Of a stretch of DNA of 64,000 nt, positions 54,957 through 62,567 are shown one piece after another. The stretch's first letter is position 1. Each line of letters opens with the position of its first letter. Below the pieces are notes generated by a model. It did not search any database. It was not told the origin of the DNA and saw nothing but the letters and a program-made list of their open reading frames with translations. Source of the DNA: Gammaproteobacteria bacterium (GTDB lineage Bacteria > Pseudomonadota > Gammaproteobacteria > Enterobacterales > Alteromonadaceae); assembly GCA_018826295.1 (NCBI GenBank), contig JAHJZX010000021.1:62001-126000 (forward strand), read 5' to 3'. The translations under genes and the position numbers were made by a program.

Positions 54957-56990
54957 ATGATAACTACAAAACGTCTAACCAAGCCGCTTGTTACCTTAAC
55001 TCTGGCTGCATTTACCGTATCTTGCGCATCTATGGCGCCGGGCGAGCGCAAAAAGGAGTTTACCGAGAATTATCAAGTTCCGTCTTCATTTCTTAAACAG
55101 GAGCAGATATTACAGCAGCGCGATGCTGTTGCAGAAACTGAGGAACCGGCTAAGCAGTTTCAGGAAGGCCGTATAGACAGTATGGCAACGATAAAGCGTG
55201 GCTCACCCTTACTTACCCAGCTACCACATTTTGCCAATAGTAATCCTATTAAAGTAGCGGTTGACGAAATGGAAGTGCCGCAACTGGCGCACTATGTGTT
55301 TGGTGAGCTACTGTCATTAAGCTATGTGTTGTCGTCTGACGTAGAGCGCATGCGCGAAAAGCTGGCCTTGAATATTCAGCAGGATATCAGCCCGCAAGAG
55401 CTGTTTCAGTTAACCCGTCAGGTACTAAGCCAACAAAATGTTGAGGTTTACAGCAAAGACAACATTATCTATGTCAACAAGGCATCTAACCGCATTCTGG
55501 ACCGCTCTATCGGTATCGGCCGGGAGCTTGAGGATTTGCCCGAGTCTGGCGACGATATTATTCAGTTAGTGCCATACGTTTATAACTCGTCGCGCTCTAT
55601 CATCAGCATTATAAGTAAGCTGTCCAATGCCCAGGCCTATCCGGACAACACTAACCGCTTACTGGTAATGGAGGGCAAACGTGCCGATATTGAACGGGCT
55701 TTGCAAATTGTAAACATGTTAGACGTACCGCATGCCCGTGGCCGGGACATTCGTATGCTTAGCATGGTGTATTTATCTCCTGAAGCCATGATTGCGCAAA
55801 TGCAAACTCTAATGACGGCTGAAGGCATTCAAATTGGTGAAGACATCGCTCTGGTACCCATTAACCGTTTAAACGCCGTGGTAGTGTATTCGGGTAATAA
55901 AACCCTGGGTGACAGGGTAAGTATGTGGGCCCGTATGCTGGATGTTGCTACCGGGGGTGAAGTTGAGCGGATGTATGTATACCGGCCCAACTTTGCCAAG
56001 GCCGCCGATTTGGTAAAAAGCCTTAAAGTCGTGCTGGGGCCAACTACATCGGCCCAACAAGATGACCAGCCTGCAAGTAGCCCATCTTCAACCGGCCGTG
56101 CTTCCGGCGGGCAAAGCACTTCCGCCAGTGGCGCCGGGGTAAAGGTTACCGCCGACGAAAGCCAGAATGCACTGGTTATTAATGCTTCACCCAGCAAATA
56201 CCAGGAGATACTGGGCTTGCTCGAACAATTAGACCGTTTACCAGGCCAGGTCGCATTACAGGTTATAGTGGCCGAGGTAGATCTTACCGATAACGTATCA
56301 TCCGGTATCGACTGGTTTTACAGCTCGGGTAATAACTTCGCCAAATCGGCCAGCTTAGATTTAAAATCCAGCACCGGCAGTATTTCCTTCAGCGGTTTTA
56401 ACGGTGACTGGCGCGTTGCATTGCAAATGCTGGCCAGTAAAACCAACACCCGGGTATTATCACGGCCTTATTTAGTGGTGCGCGATGGCGAAAGCGCCAG
56501 CATTAACTCTGGTGAGCAGGTGCCTATTATTACTGAGTTTCGCGATTCAGATAATTCCGATACGGTGCGCACCAGTGTGCAGTACCGCTCTACCGGTATT
56601 AGCTTATCGGTAACACCAATAATAAATGCTGATGGCTTGGTTAGCCTGCAAATTTCGCAGGAAACCTCCAAAAGTTCACCTAATACTACTTCAGATATTT
56701 CATCACCTACTATTTCATCACGCAGTTTAAGCACCAGCGTGCTGGCGGCTAACGGCCAAACAGTAGTGCTGGGCGGCCTGATAAAAGAAGATTTAACCGA
56801 TAGTGACTCGCGCGTGCCAATTTTAGGTGACTTACCTATACTGGGTAATTTATTTAAAACCAAGGGTAATAATTTTGCCCGCACAGAATTAATGATACTG
56901 ATTACGCCAAGAATAATCAGAGATACCACAGAGTTAGACGAGTTTGGTCGTAAGCTGTCTGAGCTCTACAGTTTTCCGGTACAGCCATAA
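54957..56990 (+). CDS. gspD: Type II secretion-like outer-membrane secretin (GspD)
   Basis: The 677-residue protein has a signal peptide with a possible lipobox ending TVSC (Cys23), N0 domain at about 95-170 (VDEMEVPQLAHYVFG), N1-N2 repeats (DDIIQLVPYVYNSSR; LDVPHARGRDIRM), a Ser/Gln/Gly-rich linker at about 365-395, N3 (NALVINASPSKYQEI), and the secretin core: LQVIVAEVDLTDNVSSGIDW, LSRPYLVVRDGESASINSGEQVPI and QTVVLGGLIKEDLTDSDSRVPILGDLPILGNLF. It forms the outer-membrane gate. The lipoprotein form would not need a separate pilotin. It is the last gene of the operon, directly before the abundant secreted protein. Confidence 0.94.
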   Translation: MITTKRLTKPLVTLTLAAFTVSCASMAPGERKKEFTENYQVPSSFLKQEQILQQRDAVAETEEPAKQFQEGRIDSMATIKRGSPLLTQLPHFANSNPIKVAVDEMEVPQLAHYVFGELLSLSYVLSSDVERMREKLALNIQQDISPQELFQLTRQVLSQQNVEVYSKDNIIYVNKASNRILDRSIGIGRELEDLPESGDDIIQLVPYVYNSSRSIISIISKLSNAQAYPDNTNRLLVMEGKRADIERALQIVNMLDVPHARGRDIRMLSMVYLSPEAMIAQMQTLMTAEGIQIGEDIALVPINRLNAVVVYSGNKTLGDRVSMWARMLDVATGGEVERMYVYRPNFAKAADLVKSLKVVLGPTTSAQQDDQPASSPSSTGRASGGQSTSASGAGVKVTADESQNALVINASPSKYQEILGLLEQLDRLPGQVALQVIVAEVDLTDNVSSGIDWFYSSGNNFAKSASLDLKSSTGSISFSGFNGDWRVALQMLASKTNTRVLSRPYLVVRDGESASINSGEQVPIITEFRDSDNSDTVRTSVQYRSTGISLSVTPIINADGLVSLQISQETSKSSPNTTSDISSPTISSRSLSTSVLAANGQTVVLGGLIKEDLTDSDSRVPILGDLPILGNLFKTKGNNFARTELMILITPRIIRDTTELDEFGRKLSELYSFPVQP

Positions 56991-57046
56991 TATTGATGTT
57001 TGATAAAAAAATGAGCAATTACAAAGATTTTTTTAAAACATTAGTG

Positions 57047-57076
57047 TTGACTGTGTATGACAAACATAGCTATGAT
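57047..57076 (+). promoter_or_regulatory. Strong sigma-70 promoter for the S-layer-like gene
   Basis: TTGACT (57047-57052) and TATGAT (57071-57076) are separated by 18 nt, a near-consensus arrangement. Transcription would start at about 57083, giving a leader of about 180 nt. Confidence 0.7.
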
Positions 57077-57172
57077 TCGACACGTTGAATACGCTTCGGT
57101 GGCTTTTGCAGGTGGTGAACGCATGCAAGCGCCGGCTGCTGTACTAAAGTCGCAGTTGGATTCAATGCCTTA

Positions 57173-57242
57173 GGCAGGTTCTTAATAAAAGTCATTACCT
57201 GCCAAAGGAACACGTGTTCCAGTAAGCAGTAAATTGCTGCTT
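57173..57242 (+). promoter_or_regulatory. Structured 5' leader with three consecutive inverted repeats
   Basis: In order: GGCAGGT (57173-57179) with ACCTGCC (57197-57203), a 7-bp stem with a 17-nt loop; GGAACACGTGTTCC (57207-57220), a perfect 14-base palindrome; AAGCAG (57224-57229) with CTGCTT (57237-57242). The last stem ends 11 nt before the ribosome-binding site GGAG at 57253. They lie in the 5' leader of a very highly expressed gene and may stabilise its mRNA, as long leaders do for other S-layer genes, or the palindrome may be an operator. Confidence 0.55.
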
Positions 57243-57265
57243 GAAAATTGACGGAGAAAGATGGA

Positions 57266-59083
57266 ATGAAAAAACTTAATAAAGCGCTTATTTCTACTGC
57301 AGTATTAGCGGGCTTATATGCTGGCAATGCGTTCGCAGGTACAGAAGCGTGTTTTGAAATTTACAAAGGTGCACCAGAAACTAACCACACTAACGGCTCG
57401 TTCGGTGGCGCTGACTGTTACACTACTGCTGCTACTCCTGCTCGTGTTGCTGGCTTAGCCGCTATCGTACCAGGTAGTGTTGCTTATGAGCTGACTAAAG
57501 GCGGTGCTAACGGTTTTCAAATTGACCTGAATAACGTTGCTTTCCGTGCCGTTCCAGGTGATGCATTTGAAGGCGTTCAAATCGTTTATATCCCAACGAC
57601 TGACATCCCAGGTGCTTCACGCATCAAGGTTGCTTTATCAGGTGCTGAGTTCTTCGGTAACTCTAACCAGATTTTCCTGTTAAGCCCAGCTGGTGATATT
57701 CTGGCAACGTCTGATGGCGTAGTTGACGGTAAAACTGAAGTTGAGTTCCTGACTCAGTCAGGCGTTACTATCCCAGCCGGTACCCGTATGCTGTTCTCTA
57801 AAACGAACGGTTTAACTTCTGCTGGTGCAACTCTGGTTCCAGCTGAGTACGCAACTCACGTACCAGTAGGTATCCGTACTACAAACACAGCTTGTGTTGA
57901 TGGCGATTCTAAGCGTTCTATCACTATCCAGGCTACTGCTGCCCGCACAGATGGTGGTTCAAGCATCATCGGTGGTGTATCACGTGCTGAGAAGTTAATT
58001 GATATCTCTCCACAGTTCTACACCTTCTTAGGTACAGCAACTGTTGGTCAGGTTAACGCTCAAACTAAGAACTTTGATGAAGCAACTATTGTTGCCCGTA
58101 GCGAGTTCGTGTTTGACGGAGCTGGTAACACTGGTCTGAAACTGCGTAAAACTGAACTGGTAGCACCGTTTACTTTCGTAGACCGTGGTTTAGCAACAGC
58201 TCCTGCTGCTCAGGTTATTGATCTGAAGCACACTCTGGTTGCTGCTGATAAACTGAACGTTAAGTTCTCTACTACTGGTGATGCTGGTTCTTCTGCTCGT
58301 TTCTACTTCTACAACGACCAGGACAACACCGCTGGTGCCACTAAAGGTGCACTGGCAGATGCTATCACTCTGGGTGCTAACACTCACGGTGTGTTAGACA
58401 CTAACTACGTTAAAGACGCGTCTCTGTTCTTTACTCGTAACGAGTTTGCAGCAGATGCAGAAGACGGTTTTGTACCTGCTTCTTTCGGTGCTTTAGCGCC
58501 GGACGCAGCGTCTAACACTGTATTTGTTACTGTTGTTCAGTCAGACACTACAGATCCAATCACTCCACTGGGCTTTAACTACAACGTCAATGTTGAAAGC
58601 ATGTTAGACCTGGATGGTTCAACTCTGTTGGATCACTGTACTAAAACTACTACTACGCACAACGTAGGTATCAACGGTGCAGTATTAAAAGTGCCTTACT
58701 CTGTATCTGGTGCTGGTAACTTCGTACGTATTACGAACGAGCACAACCAGGAAGCAGAAGTAACTGTAGACGTATTCGGTGAGTCTGTAGATGGTACTGT
58801 TGGCGCACGTCACGCTACTGCGGTACGTTTAGCTAACATCCCAGCGAAGTCTTCTTACGTTTACTTCGTACCAGAAATCATCGACGCTGCAGTAGCTCAG
58901 AAGAACTACTCTGGTGCAGATGGCGCAGCTCAAACTGCTAACACTGGTAACCCACTGCGTCACACTCTGACATTCGCAGTAACTGCTCCTAAAGATACTG
59001 TACACGGTGTAACTGTACAGCGTCTGTCAACTGGTAACGACCGCGTTATGCCAGTTCTGGACCAGAATACTTGGGCACAGTAA
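57266..59083 (+). CDS. Very highly expressed exported protein, probable S-layer subunit (Slr4-like)
   Basis: The 605-residue protein has a signal peptide MKKLNKALISTAVLAGLYAG plus NAFA (cleavage after about residue 24), then an acidic Ala/Thr/Val/Asn-rich beta-structured chain with four cysteines (ACFE, DCYT, ACVD, DHCTK). Codon use differs sharply from neighbours: GGT, GCT, GTT, AAC, CTG and CGT dominate, as in ribosomal-protein genes. It follows a near-consensus promoter and is ended by a perfect terminator. Position directly after an eleven-gene T2SS-like operon suggests it is the substrate. The whole pattern resembles Slr4, the S-layer protein known from Pseudoalteromonas tunicata (recalled resemblance, not aligned). 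Alternatives: a biofilm matrix or fibre protein. The ATG at 57266 has GGAG 9 nt upstream. Confidence 0.65.
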   Translation: MKKLNKALISTAVLAGLYAGNAFAGTEACFEIYKGAPETNHTNGSFGGADCYTTAATPARVAGLAAIVPGSVAYELTKGGANGFQIDLNNVAFRAVPGDAFEGVQIVYIPTTDIPGASRIKVALSGAEFFGNSNQIFLLSPAGDILATSDGVVDGKTEVEFLTQSGVTIPAGTRMLFSKTNGLTSAGATLVPAEYATHVPVGIRTTNTACVDGDSKRSITIQATAARTDGGSSIIGGVSRAEKLIDISPQFYTFLGTATVGQVNAQTKNFDEATIVARSEFVFDGAGNTGLKLRKTELVAPFTFVDRGLATAPAAQVIDLKHTLVAADKLNVKFSTTGDAGSSARFYFYNDQDNTAGATKGALADAITLGANTHGVLDTNYVKDASLFFTRNEFAADAEDGFVPASFGALAPDAASNTVFVTVVQSDTTDPITPLGFNYNVNVESMLDLDGSTLLDHCTKTTTTHNVGINGAVLKVPYSVSGAGNFVRITNEHNQEAEVTVDVFGESVDGTVGARHATAVRLANIPAKSSYVYFVPEIIDAAVAQKNYSGADGAAQTANTGNPLRHTLTFAVTAPKDTVHGVTVQRLSTGNDRVMPVLDQNTWAQ

Positions 59084-59110
59084 TTCATTACTGAGTTAAG
59101 TTAATAAAAA

Positions 59111-59133
59111 CCCTCGCTTGCGAGGGTTTTTTT
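59111..59133 (+). terminator. Strong rho-independent terminator of the S-layer-like gene
   Basis: CCCTCGC (59111-59117), a TT loop and GCGAGGG (59120-59126) are followed by seven Ts. The stem is extended by flanking A/T pairs. It is a textbook terminator 27 nt after the stop. Confidence 0.92.
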
Positions 59134-59145
59134 ATCGGAGTAGCT

Positions 59146-59859
59146 ATGAAGTTTTTACTACCGGGCCTGCTGTTGGCCTTATTGGCTGGCTGTACCGGCG
59201 ACAAACAGCAGCAAGCAGAAATAGCCCAACTGCGCGCTGAGCTGGAGCAGGTTAAAAGCCTGCAAACCACCATTGCCCGCCGTGTTGGCATGGGCGAGCT
59301 GGTGCGCCCCGACGCTATCGAGTTTCATGAAGGTGAAAAAGTTGGTAGCGAAGACGCGGCATTAGTTATTGTTGAATTTACCGACTTACATTGCCCGTTT
59401 TGTGCCCGTTTTCACAACGAGGTATATCCGCAATTAAAAGAGCAGTTTATCGACACCGGTAAAGTGTTGTTTGTTGGCCGCGAATTACCACTGTTAAGCA
59501 TTCACCAGCAGGCCGGATTTGCCGCGGTAGCACTGCGCTGCGCATCTGCCCAGCAGCAATATAGTGCGGCTAAAGATAGCCTGTTTAACAGCTCAAAAGG
59601 CTTTACCGCTGAGTATATGGAGCAGTTACCAGTTGCTCTTGGGGTAGATGCTGAACAATTTAATACCTGTTTGCAAGATGCTGCAGTGCATCAGACGGTT
59701 AGCAAGTCTATTAGTTATGCACAAGAGCTGGGCTTTAAGTCTACTCCAACTTTTATTGTTGGCCGCAAGCAAGGCAATACTGTAGTTGATTACACCGTAT
59801 TAACCGGTGCCAAAGATCTGGCTGCTTTTACATCGGTATTTGATAGTCTGACGCAGTAA
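59146..59859 (+). CDS. DsbA-like thioredoxin-fold lipoprotein
   Basis: The 237-residue protein has a lipoprotein signal with lipobox LAGC (Cys16), a heptad-like coiled-coil stretch at about 22-48, and a DsbA-type thioredoxin domain at about 70-235 with the redox motif CPFC (after FTDLH), ELPLLSIH, and the cis-proline region STPTFIVGR. It would catalyse disulfide formation or isomerisation in the periplasm, tethered to a membrane. It lies just after the terminator of the S-layer-like gene, whose product has four cysteines, so a dedicated folding role is plausible. There is GGAG 9 nt before the ATG but no clear separate promoter, so it may rely on read-through. Confidence 0.88.
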   Translation: MKFLLPGLLLALLAGCTGDKQQQAEIAQLRAELEQVKSLQTTIARRVGMGELVRPDAIEFHEGEKVGSEDAALVIVEFTDLHCPFCARFHNEVYPQLKEQFIDTGKVLFVGRELPLLSIHQQAGFAAVALRCASAQQQYSAAKDSLFNSSKGFTAEYMEQLPVALGVDAEQFNTCLQDAAVHQTVSKSISYAQELGFKSTPTFIVGRKQGNTVVDYTVLTGAKDLAAFTSVFDSLTQ

Positions 59860-59885
59860 TTTTATTTTGAGCAGGCTATACGTGA

Positions 59886-59909
59886 GCGGGCATTAGGCCC
59901 GCTTTTTTT
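59886..59909 (+). terminator. Rho-independent terminator after the DsbA-like gene
   Basis: GCGGGC (59886-59891), an ATTAG loop and GCCCGC (59897-59902) are followed by TTTTTTT. Confidence 0.9.
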
Positions 59910-59989
59910 ATGTTTAACCTTTGACGGTGCTTTTGCGCCTGGCGCTCAGTGGTATACTGACGGGCAATTTTGGCATATCAGGTGTTGCG

Positions 59990-61288
59990 GTGATCAAATC
60001 TTTGCTGGCAAATAAATTAGTGCGCCAGGTGTCGTTGTTGCTCAGTGGCACTTTACTGGTGCAGCTAATTAACTTTGGCTTTATGCCGCTGGTGTTACGT
60101 ATATACGGTCCTGCAGAATTTGGTGAGCTAGGTGCGTTTAATGCGCTATTGCTGCTGCTGTTCCCGCTGGCGGCGTTGTGCTTGCCGATGGCGGTCGTGC
60201 AAGGGCGTAACCGCACTGAATGCCGCTATATCGCCAGCACAGCCTGGGCAGTGGCGGTTGGCTTTAGCCTGCTGCTCTTTTTATTGCTGCTGCTATTTAA
60301 ACAATCACTGTTAACCTTGTTGTCGGTACAAAGTATTGGCAATCTGGTGTTTTTATTACCACTGGCGATGTTGTTTGCCGCACGGTTACAAATTAGCCAG
60401 CAACTGCTGATAAAACAACAGCAGTTTAAAGTGCTGGCCAAGGCAGATGTGTTGCAGGCACTTATTGTTAATCTGGCCCGGTTGCTAATGGGCCTGTGGC
60501 AGAGTGTCGCCGCTGTACTGGTAACCATAGCGTCATTTGCGTATTTATTGCACAGTGTTTTATTGCGGTTGTTGGCCGGACAGCCACTACGCCATTGGCA
60601 ACCACTAAGTGTCTGGCGACATATGATGTCACGCCGCTACTGGCTGAGACTAAATCGCACCTTAGTTAAATTTCGCGCCTTTGTATTGTTTCAAACCCCG
60701 CAGGCACTGCTAAACGCTGCCGCCCAAAGTGCCCCTGTGTTGGTACTGGCGGCTACCTTTGGCAGCGCCGCAGCTGGTTTTTACACCCTGGCCAAGGCGA
60801 TACTGGCATTGCCCGCTATGTTACTGGGCCGGGCAGTAGGTGATGTGTTTTACCCGCATTTTACAGCGGCCTATCAACAACAAAAGCCGCTGGTCGCTAT
60901 TTTAGCTAAAGCCAGTCTGAGCCTGGCAGCAATAGGGCTGCTGCCTTTTAGTGTGTTTATCATTGCCGGGCCCTGGTTATTCGCTTTGGTATTTGGCCAA
61001 GAATGGTACGCCAGTGGCGAATATGCGCGCTGGATGGCTGTGTGGCTGTATTGTGCCTTTGTAAACACGCCCAGCGTTAAAGCGGTTATGGTTTTGCAAG
61101 TACAACACTGGGCAATAGCACTAAATGTTGTGACATTAAGTTTACGTTTGGCCCTGTTATGGTTGGTTGGCAGCTATACCGCAGATCCTATTAAGGCGAT
61201 TGCGGCTTTTGCTATGGTTGGCGTTGCGCACAGCAGTATATTTACTTTAATGGCGTTGTATTTCAGTAAAGCCCGACAGCGCTATTAG
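59990..61288 (+). CDS. Wzx-type polysaccharide flippase (third copy)
   Basis: The 432-residue protein has about 12 transmembrane helices and the usual family opening (VRQVSLLLSGTLLVQLINFGFMPLVLRIYGPAEFGEL, quoted only as its general form: Tyr-Gly-Pro-x-x-Phe-Gly). The GTG at 59990 is preferred to an earlier in-frame TTG at 59921 because the latter would overlap a TATACT box (59953-59958), while GTG has AGGTG upstream. It is the third flippase-like gene in the window. Downstream lies the yjbEFGH-type operon with its own promoter. What it translocates is unknown. Confidence 0.82.
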   Translation: MIKSLLANKLVRQVSLLLSGTLLVQLINFGFMPLVLRIYGPAEFGELGAFNALLLLLFPLAALCLPMAVVQGRNRTECRYIASTAWAVAVGFSLLLFLLLLLFKQSLLTLLSVQSIGNLVFLLPLAMLFAARLQISQQLLIKQQQFKVLAKADVLQALIVNLARLLMGLWQSVAAVLVTIASFAYLLHSVLLRLLAGQPLRHWQPLSVWRHMMSRRYWLRLNRTLVKFRAFVLFQTPQALLNAAAQSAPVLVLAATFGSAAAGFYTLAKAILALPAMLLGRAVGDVFYPHFTAAYQQQKPLVAILAKASLSLAAIGLLPFSVFIIAGPWLFALVFGQEWYASGEYARWMAVWLYCAFVNTPSVKAVMVLQVQHWAIALNVVTLSLRLALLWLVGSYTADPIKAIAAFAMVGVAHSSIFTLMALYFSKARQRY

Positions 61289-61333
61289 CTGGTGCAGTTT
61301 GACCTTGTTAACTAAATGATGGATATTTAGTGC

Positions 61334-61361
61334 TTGATGTTTGGCAGTATTTTGGTATAGT
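61334..61361 (+). promoter_or_regulatory. Promoter of the yjbE-like gene
   Basis: TTGATG (61334-61339) and TATAGT (61356-61361) with a 16-nt spacer; TGG directly before the -10 makes it also an extended -10 element. It is about 43 nt before the yjbE-like start. Confidence 0.65.
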
Positions 61362-61403
61362 CTTGGATAAATTTTTTACACAATGTCTTTTAAAGGAATG
61401 ACT

Positions 61404-61721
61404 ATGAAAAAATTATTAGTTGCTGCGGCAGCGTTAGCTTTTGCTGTTAACGTAAATGCTCAGGAAAGCGCAGGTGGTTACGGTACTATCGGCGGTGTTG
61501 CTACTACTACTGTAGCAGCTGGTGTAGTTGGTGTTGCAGTTGCTGCTGCTATCATCTCTAACAACCGTGGTTCTTCAGTTAAAATAGAGCCACCAAAAGA
61601 ACAAGTGTGTAACGCTGGTGACGGCGCGCCGGTAAACGGCGTTTGTACTGGTGTGCAGGTTACTGGCACTGGTACTATGACCGCTACTGCAACTTACACT
61701 TACGCTGCAACTCTGCAGTAA
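61404..61721 (+). CDS. yjbE: YjbE/GfcA-like small secreted Thr-rich protein
   Basis: The 105-residue protein has a signal peptide (about 1-19, ending NAQ), a Gly/Ala/Val-rich hydrophobic central stretch (about 24-52), a CNAGDGAPVNGVC loop that could form a disulfide, and a Thr/Ala-rich tail. This matches YjbE/GfcA of E. coli in size, place and character, though sequence identity is low. The role of YjbE in exopolysaccharide output is unknown. Codon use is of the highly expressed type (GGT, GCT, GTT). The ATG at 61404 has AAAGGA at the right distance; earlier in-frame ATGs at 61383 and 61398 are not suitable. A terminator follows at once. Confidence 0.72.
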   Translation: MKKLLVAAAALAFAVNVNAQESAGGYGTIGGVATTTVAAGVVGVAVAAAIISNNRGSSVKIEPPKEQVCNAGDGAPVNGVCTGVQVTGTGTMTATATYTYAATLQ

Positions 61722-61739
61722 GTTTAAGTTTGCTATAAA

Positions 61740-61761
61740 GCCGCCTGCTGGCGGCTTTTTT
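61740..61761 (+). terminator. Terminator or attenuator after the yjbE-like gene
   Basis: GCCGCC (61740-61745), a TGCT loop and GGCGGC (61750-61755) are followed by a TTTTTT run. It separates the strongly expressed small gene from yjbFGH, so partial read-through may set their ratio. Confidence 0.88.
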
Positions 61762-61847
61762 ATTGCTGCAGGCTTTTGCCGTTGTTTTTTCTCTGCGTTT
61801 ATCTGACACGGCATGCCGGTTTACTCAAACAACATGAGCCTTAATTT

Positions 61848-62567
61848 GTGAATACAGCGATAAAGCCGTTTTTTGCTGCCGGTGTACTGCTGGCACTAAG
61901 TGCGTGTTCCGGTACTTATAATTCTTATCTCGATACGTTGCAGCTGGCGTTTACTACGCCCGATGACGTTGAACTTAGCCTGCAGCAGGTGCGTGAGGCA
62001 CGCTCAGATTTAATGTATGTGCGCCACGGTGAGCGCAGCCAGGCGGCGATGGCGCTGCTACGTTTAGAAGCCGGCCAGCACAAATGGGTATCTGCCGATA
62101 ATGCGCTGCTGATTATGCAGCAGGGCCGTATAGTGCGTACTGTTGGCTTTAGTAACGACTTACTGTATTTAACCAATACACAGGCTGATCAGCTTCGCCA
62201 GCCTGAGGCAATTAATCCTGCTATCGAATGGCTGCGCCTGGCCGATTGGCAAAACGGCGAATACGGCTATGCGCTTAGCTCGCGTTTTAGTGTGCAGCCA
62301 AATCAGCCACTGCGTTATTTTGGCCATAGCTTTAATACTACCCAGATTACCGAACAGGTTAGCTACGTCAGCCCGGCCAACTACCTGCGTTTAGATAAGC
62401 AGTGGCAAAACACCTTTTGGTTTGATAGCCAAACCGGTACTTTGCTTAAAAGCGTGCAGCAACTGGCCCCCTTTGCCGAGCGATTTGAAATGACCTATAT
62501 CAGCCGTATTGCCCGCTTGATCCCGGCTGACGCTGTAACCGCTGACGCAGGAGGTGATAGTGAATAA
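61848..62567 (+). CDS. yjbF: YjbF/GfcB-type outer-membrane lipoprotein
   Basis: The 239-residue protein has a lipoprotein signal with lipobox LSAC (Cys20), then YNSYLDTLQLAFTTPDDVELSLQQV and the body of the YjbF/GfcB family, including WVSADNALLIMQQGRIVRT and FWFDSQTGTLLKSVQQL. In E. coli these proteins belong to the yjbEFGH and group 4 capsule operons and assist glycan export. The GTG start gives the full lipoprotein signal. The stop overlaps the next gene by 8 nt. Confidence 0.88.
   Translation: MNTAIKPFFAAGVLLALSACSGTYNSYLDTLQLAFTTPDDVELSLQQVREARSDLMYVRHGERSQAAMALLRLEAGQHKWVSADNALLIMQQGRIVRTVGFSNDLLYLTNTQADQLRQPEAINPAIEWLRLADWQNGEYGYALSSRFSVQPNQPLRYFGHSFNTTQITEQVSYVSPANYLRLDKQWQNTFWFDSQTGTLLKSVQQLAPFAERFEMTYISRIARLIPADAVTADAGGDSE

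Noticed and set aside
56468-56929. Long antisense open frame (153 codons) within gspD
   Set aside because: It mirrors a strongly conserved secretin core and has no ribosome-binding site or recognisable product. Similar antisense frames at 34959-35438, 38419-38925 and 29136-29570 were rejected for the same reason.
47185-56990. MSHA or type IV pilus operon
   Set aside because: There is no PilT, PilM/MshM or pilus adhesin gene, the minor pseudopilins match H-I-J-K including the GspK lacking Glu5, and the major subunit has the GspG calcium-site C-terminus.
57266-59083. PEP-CTERM or GlyGly-CTERM surface protein
   Set aside because: The C-terminus ends without a Gly-rich, hydrophobic or basic tail.
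59921-59958. TTGACG (59921) with TATACT (59953) as the promoter of the third flippase
   Set aside because: The spacer is 26 nt, too long for a sigma-70 promoter. TATACT alone may still be a -10 box.
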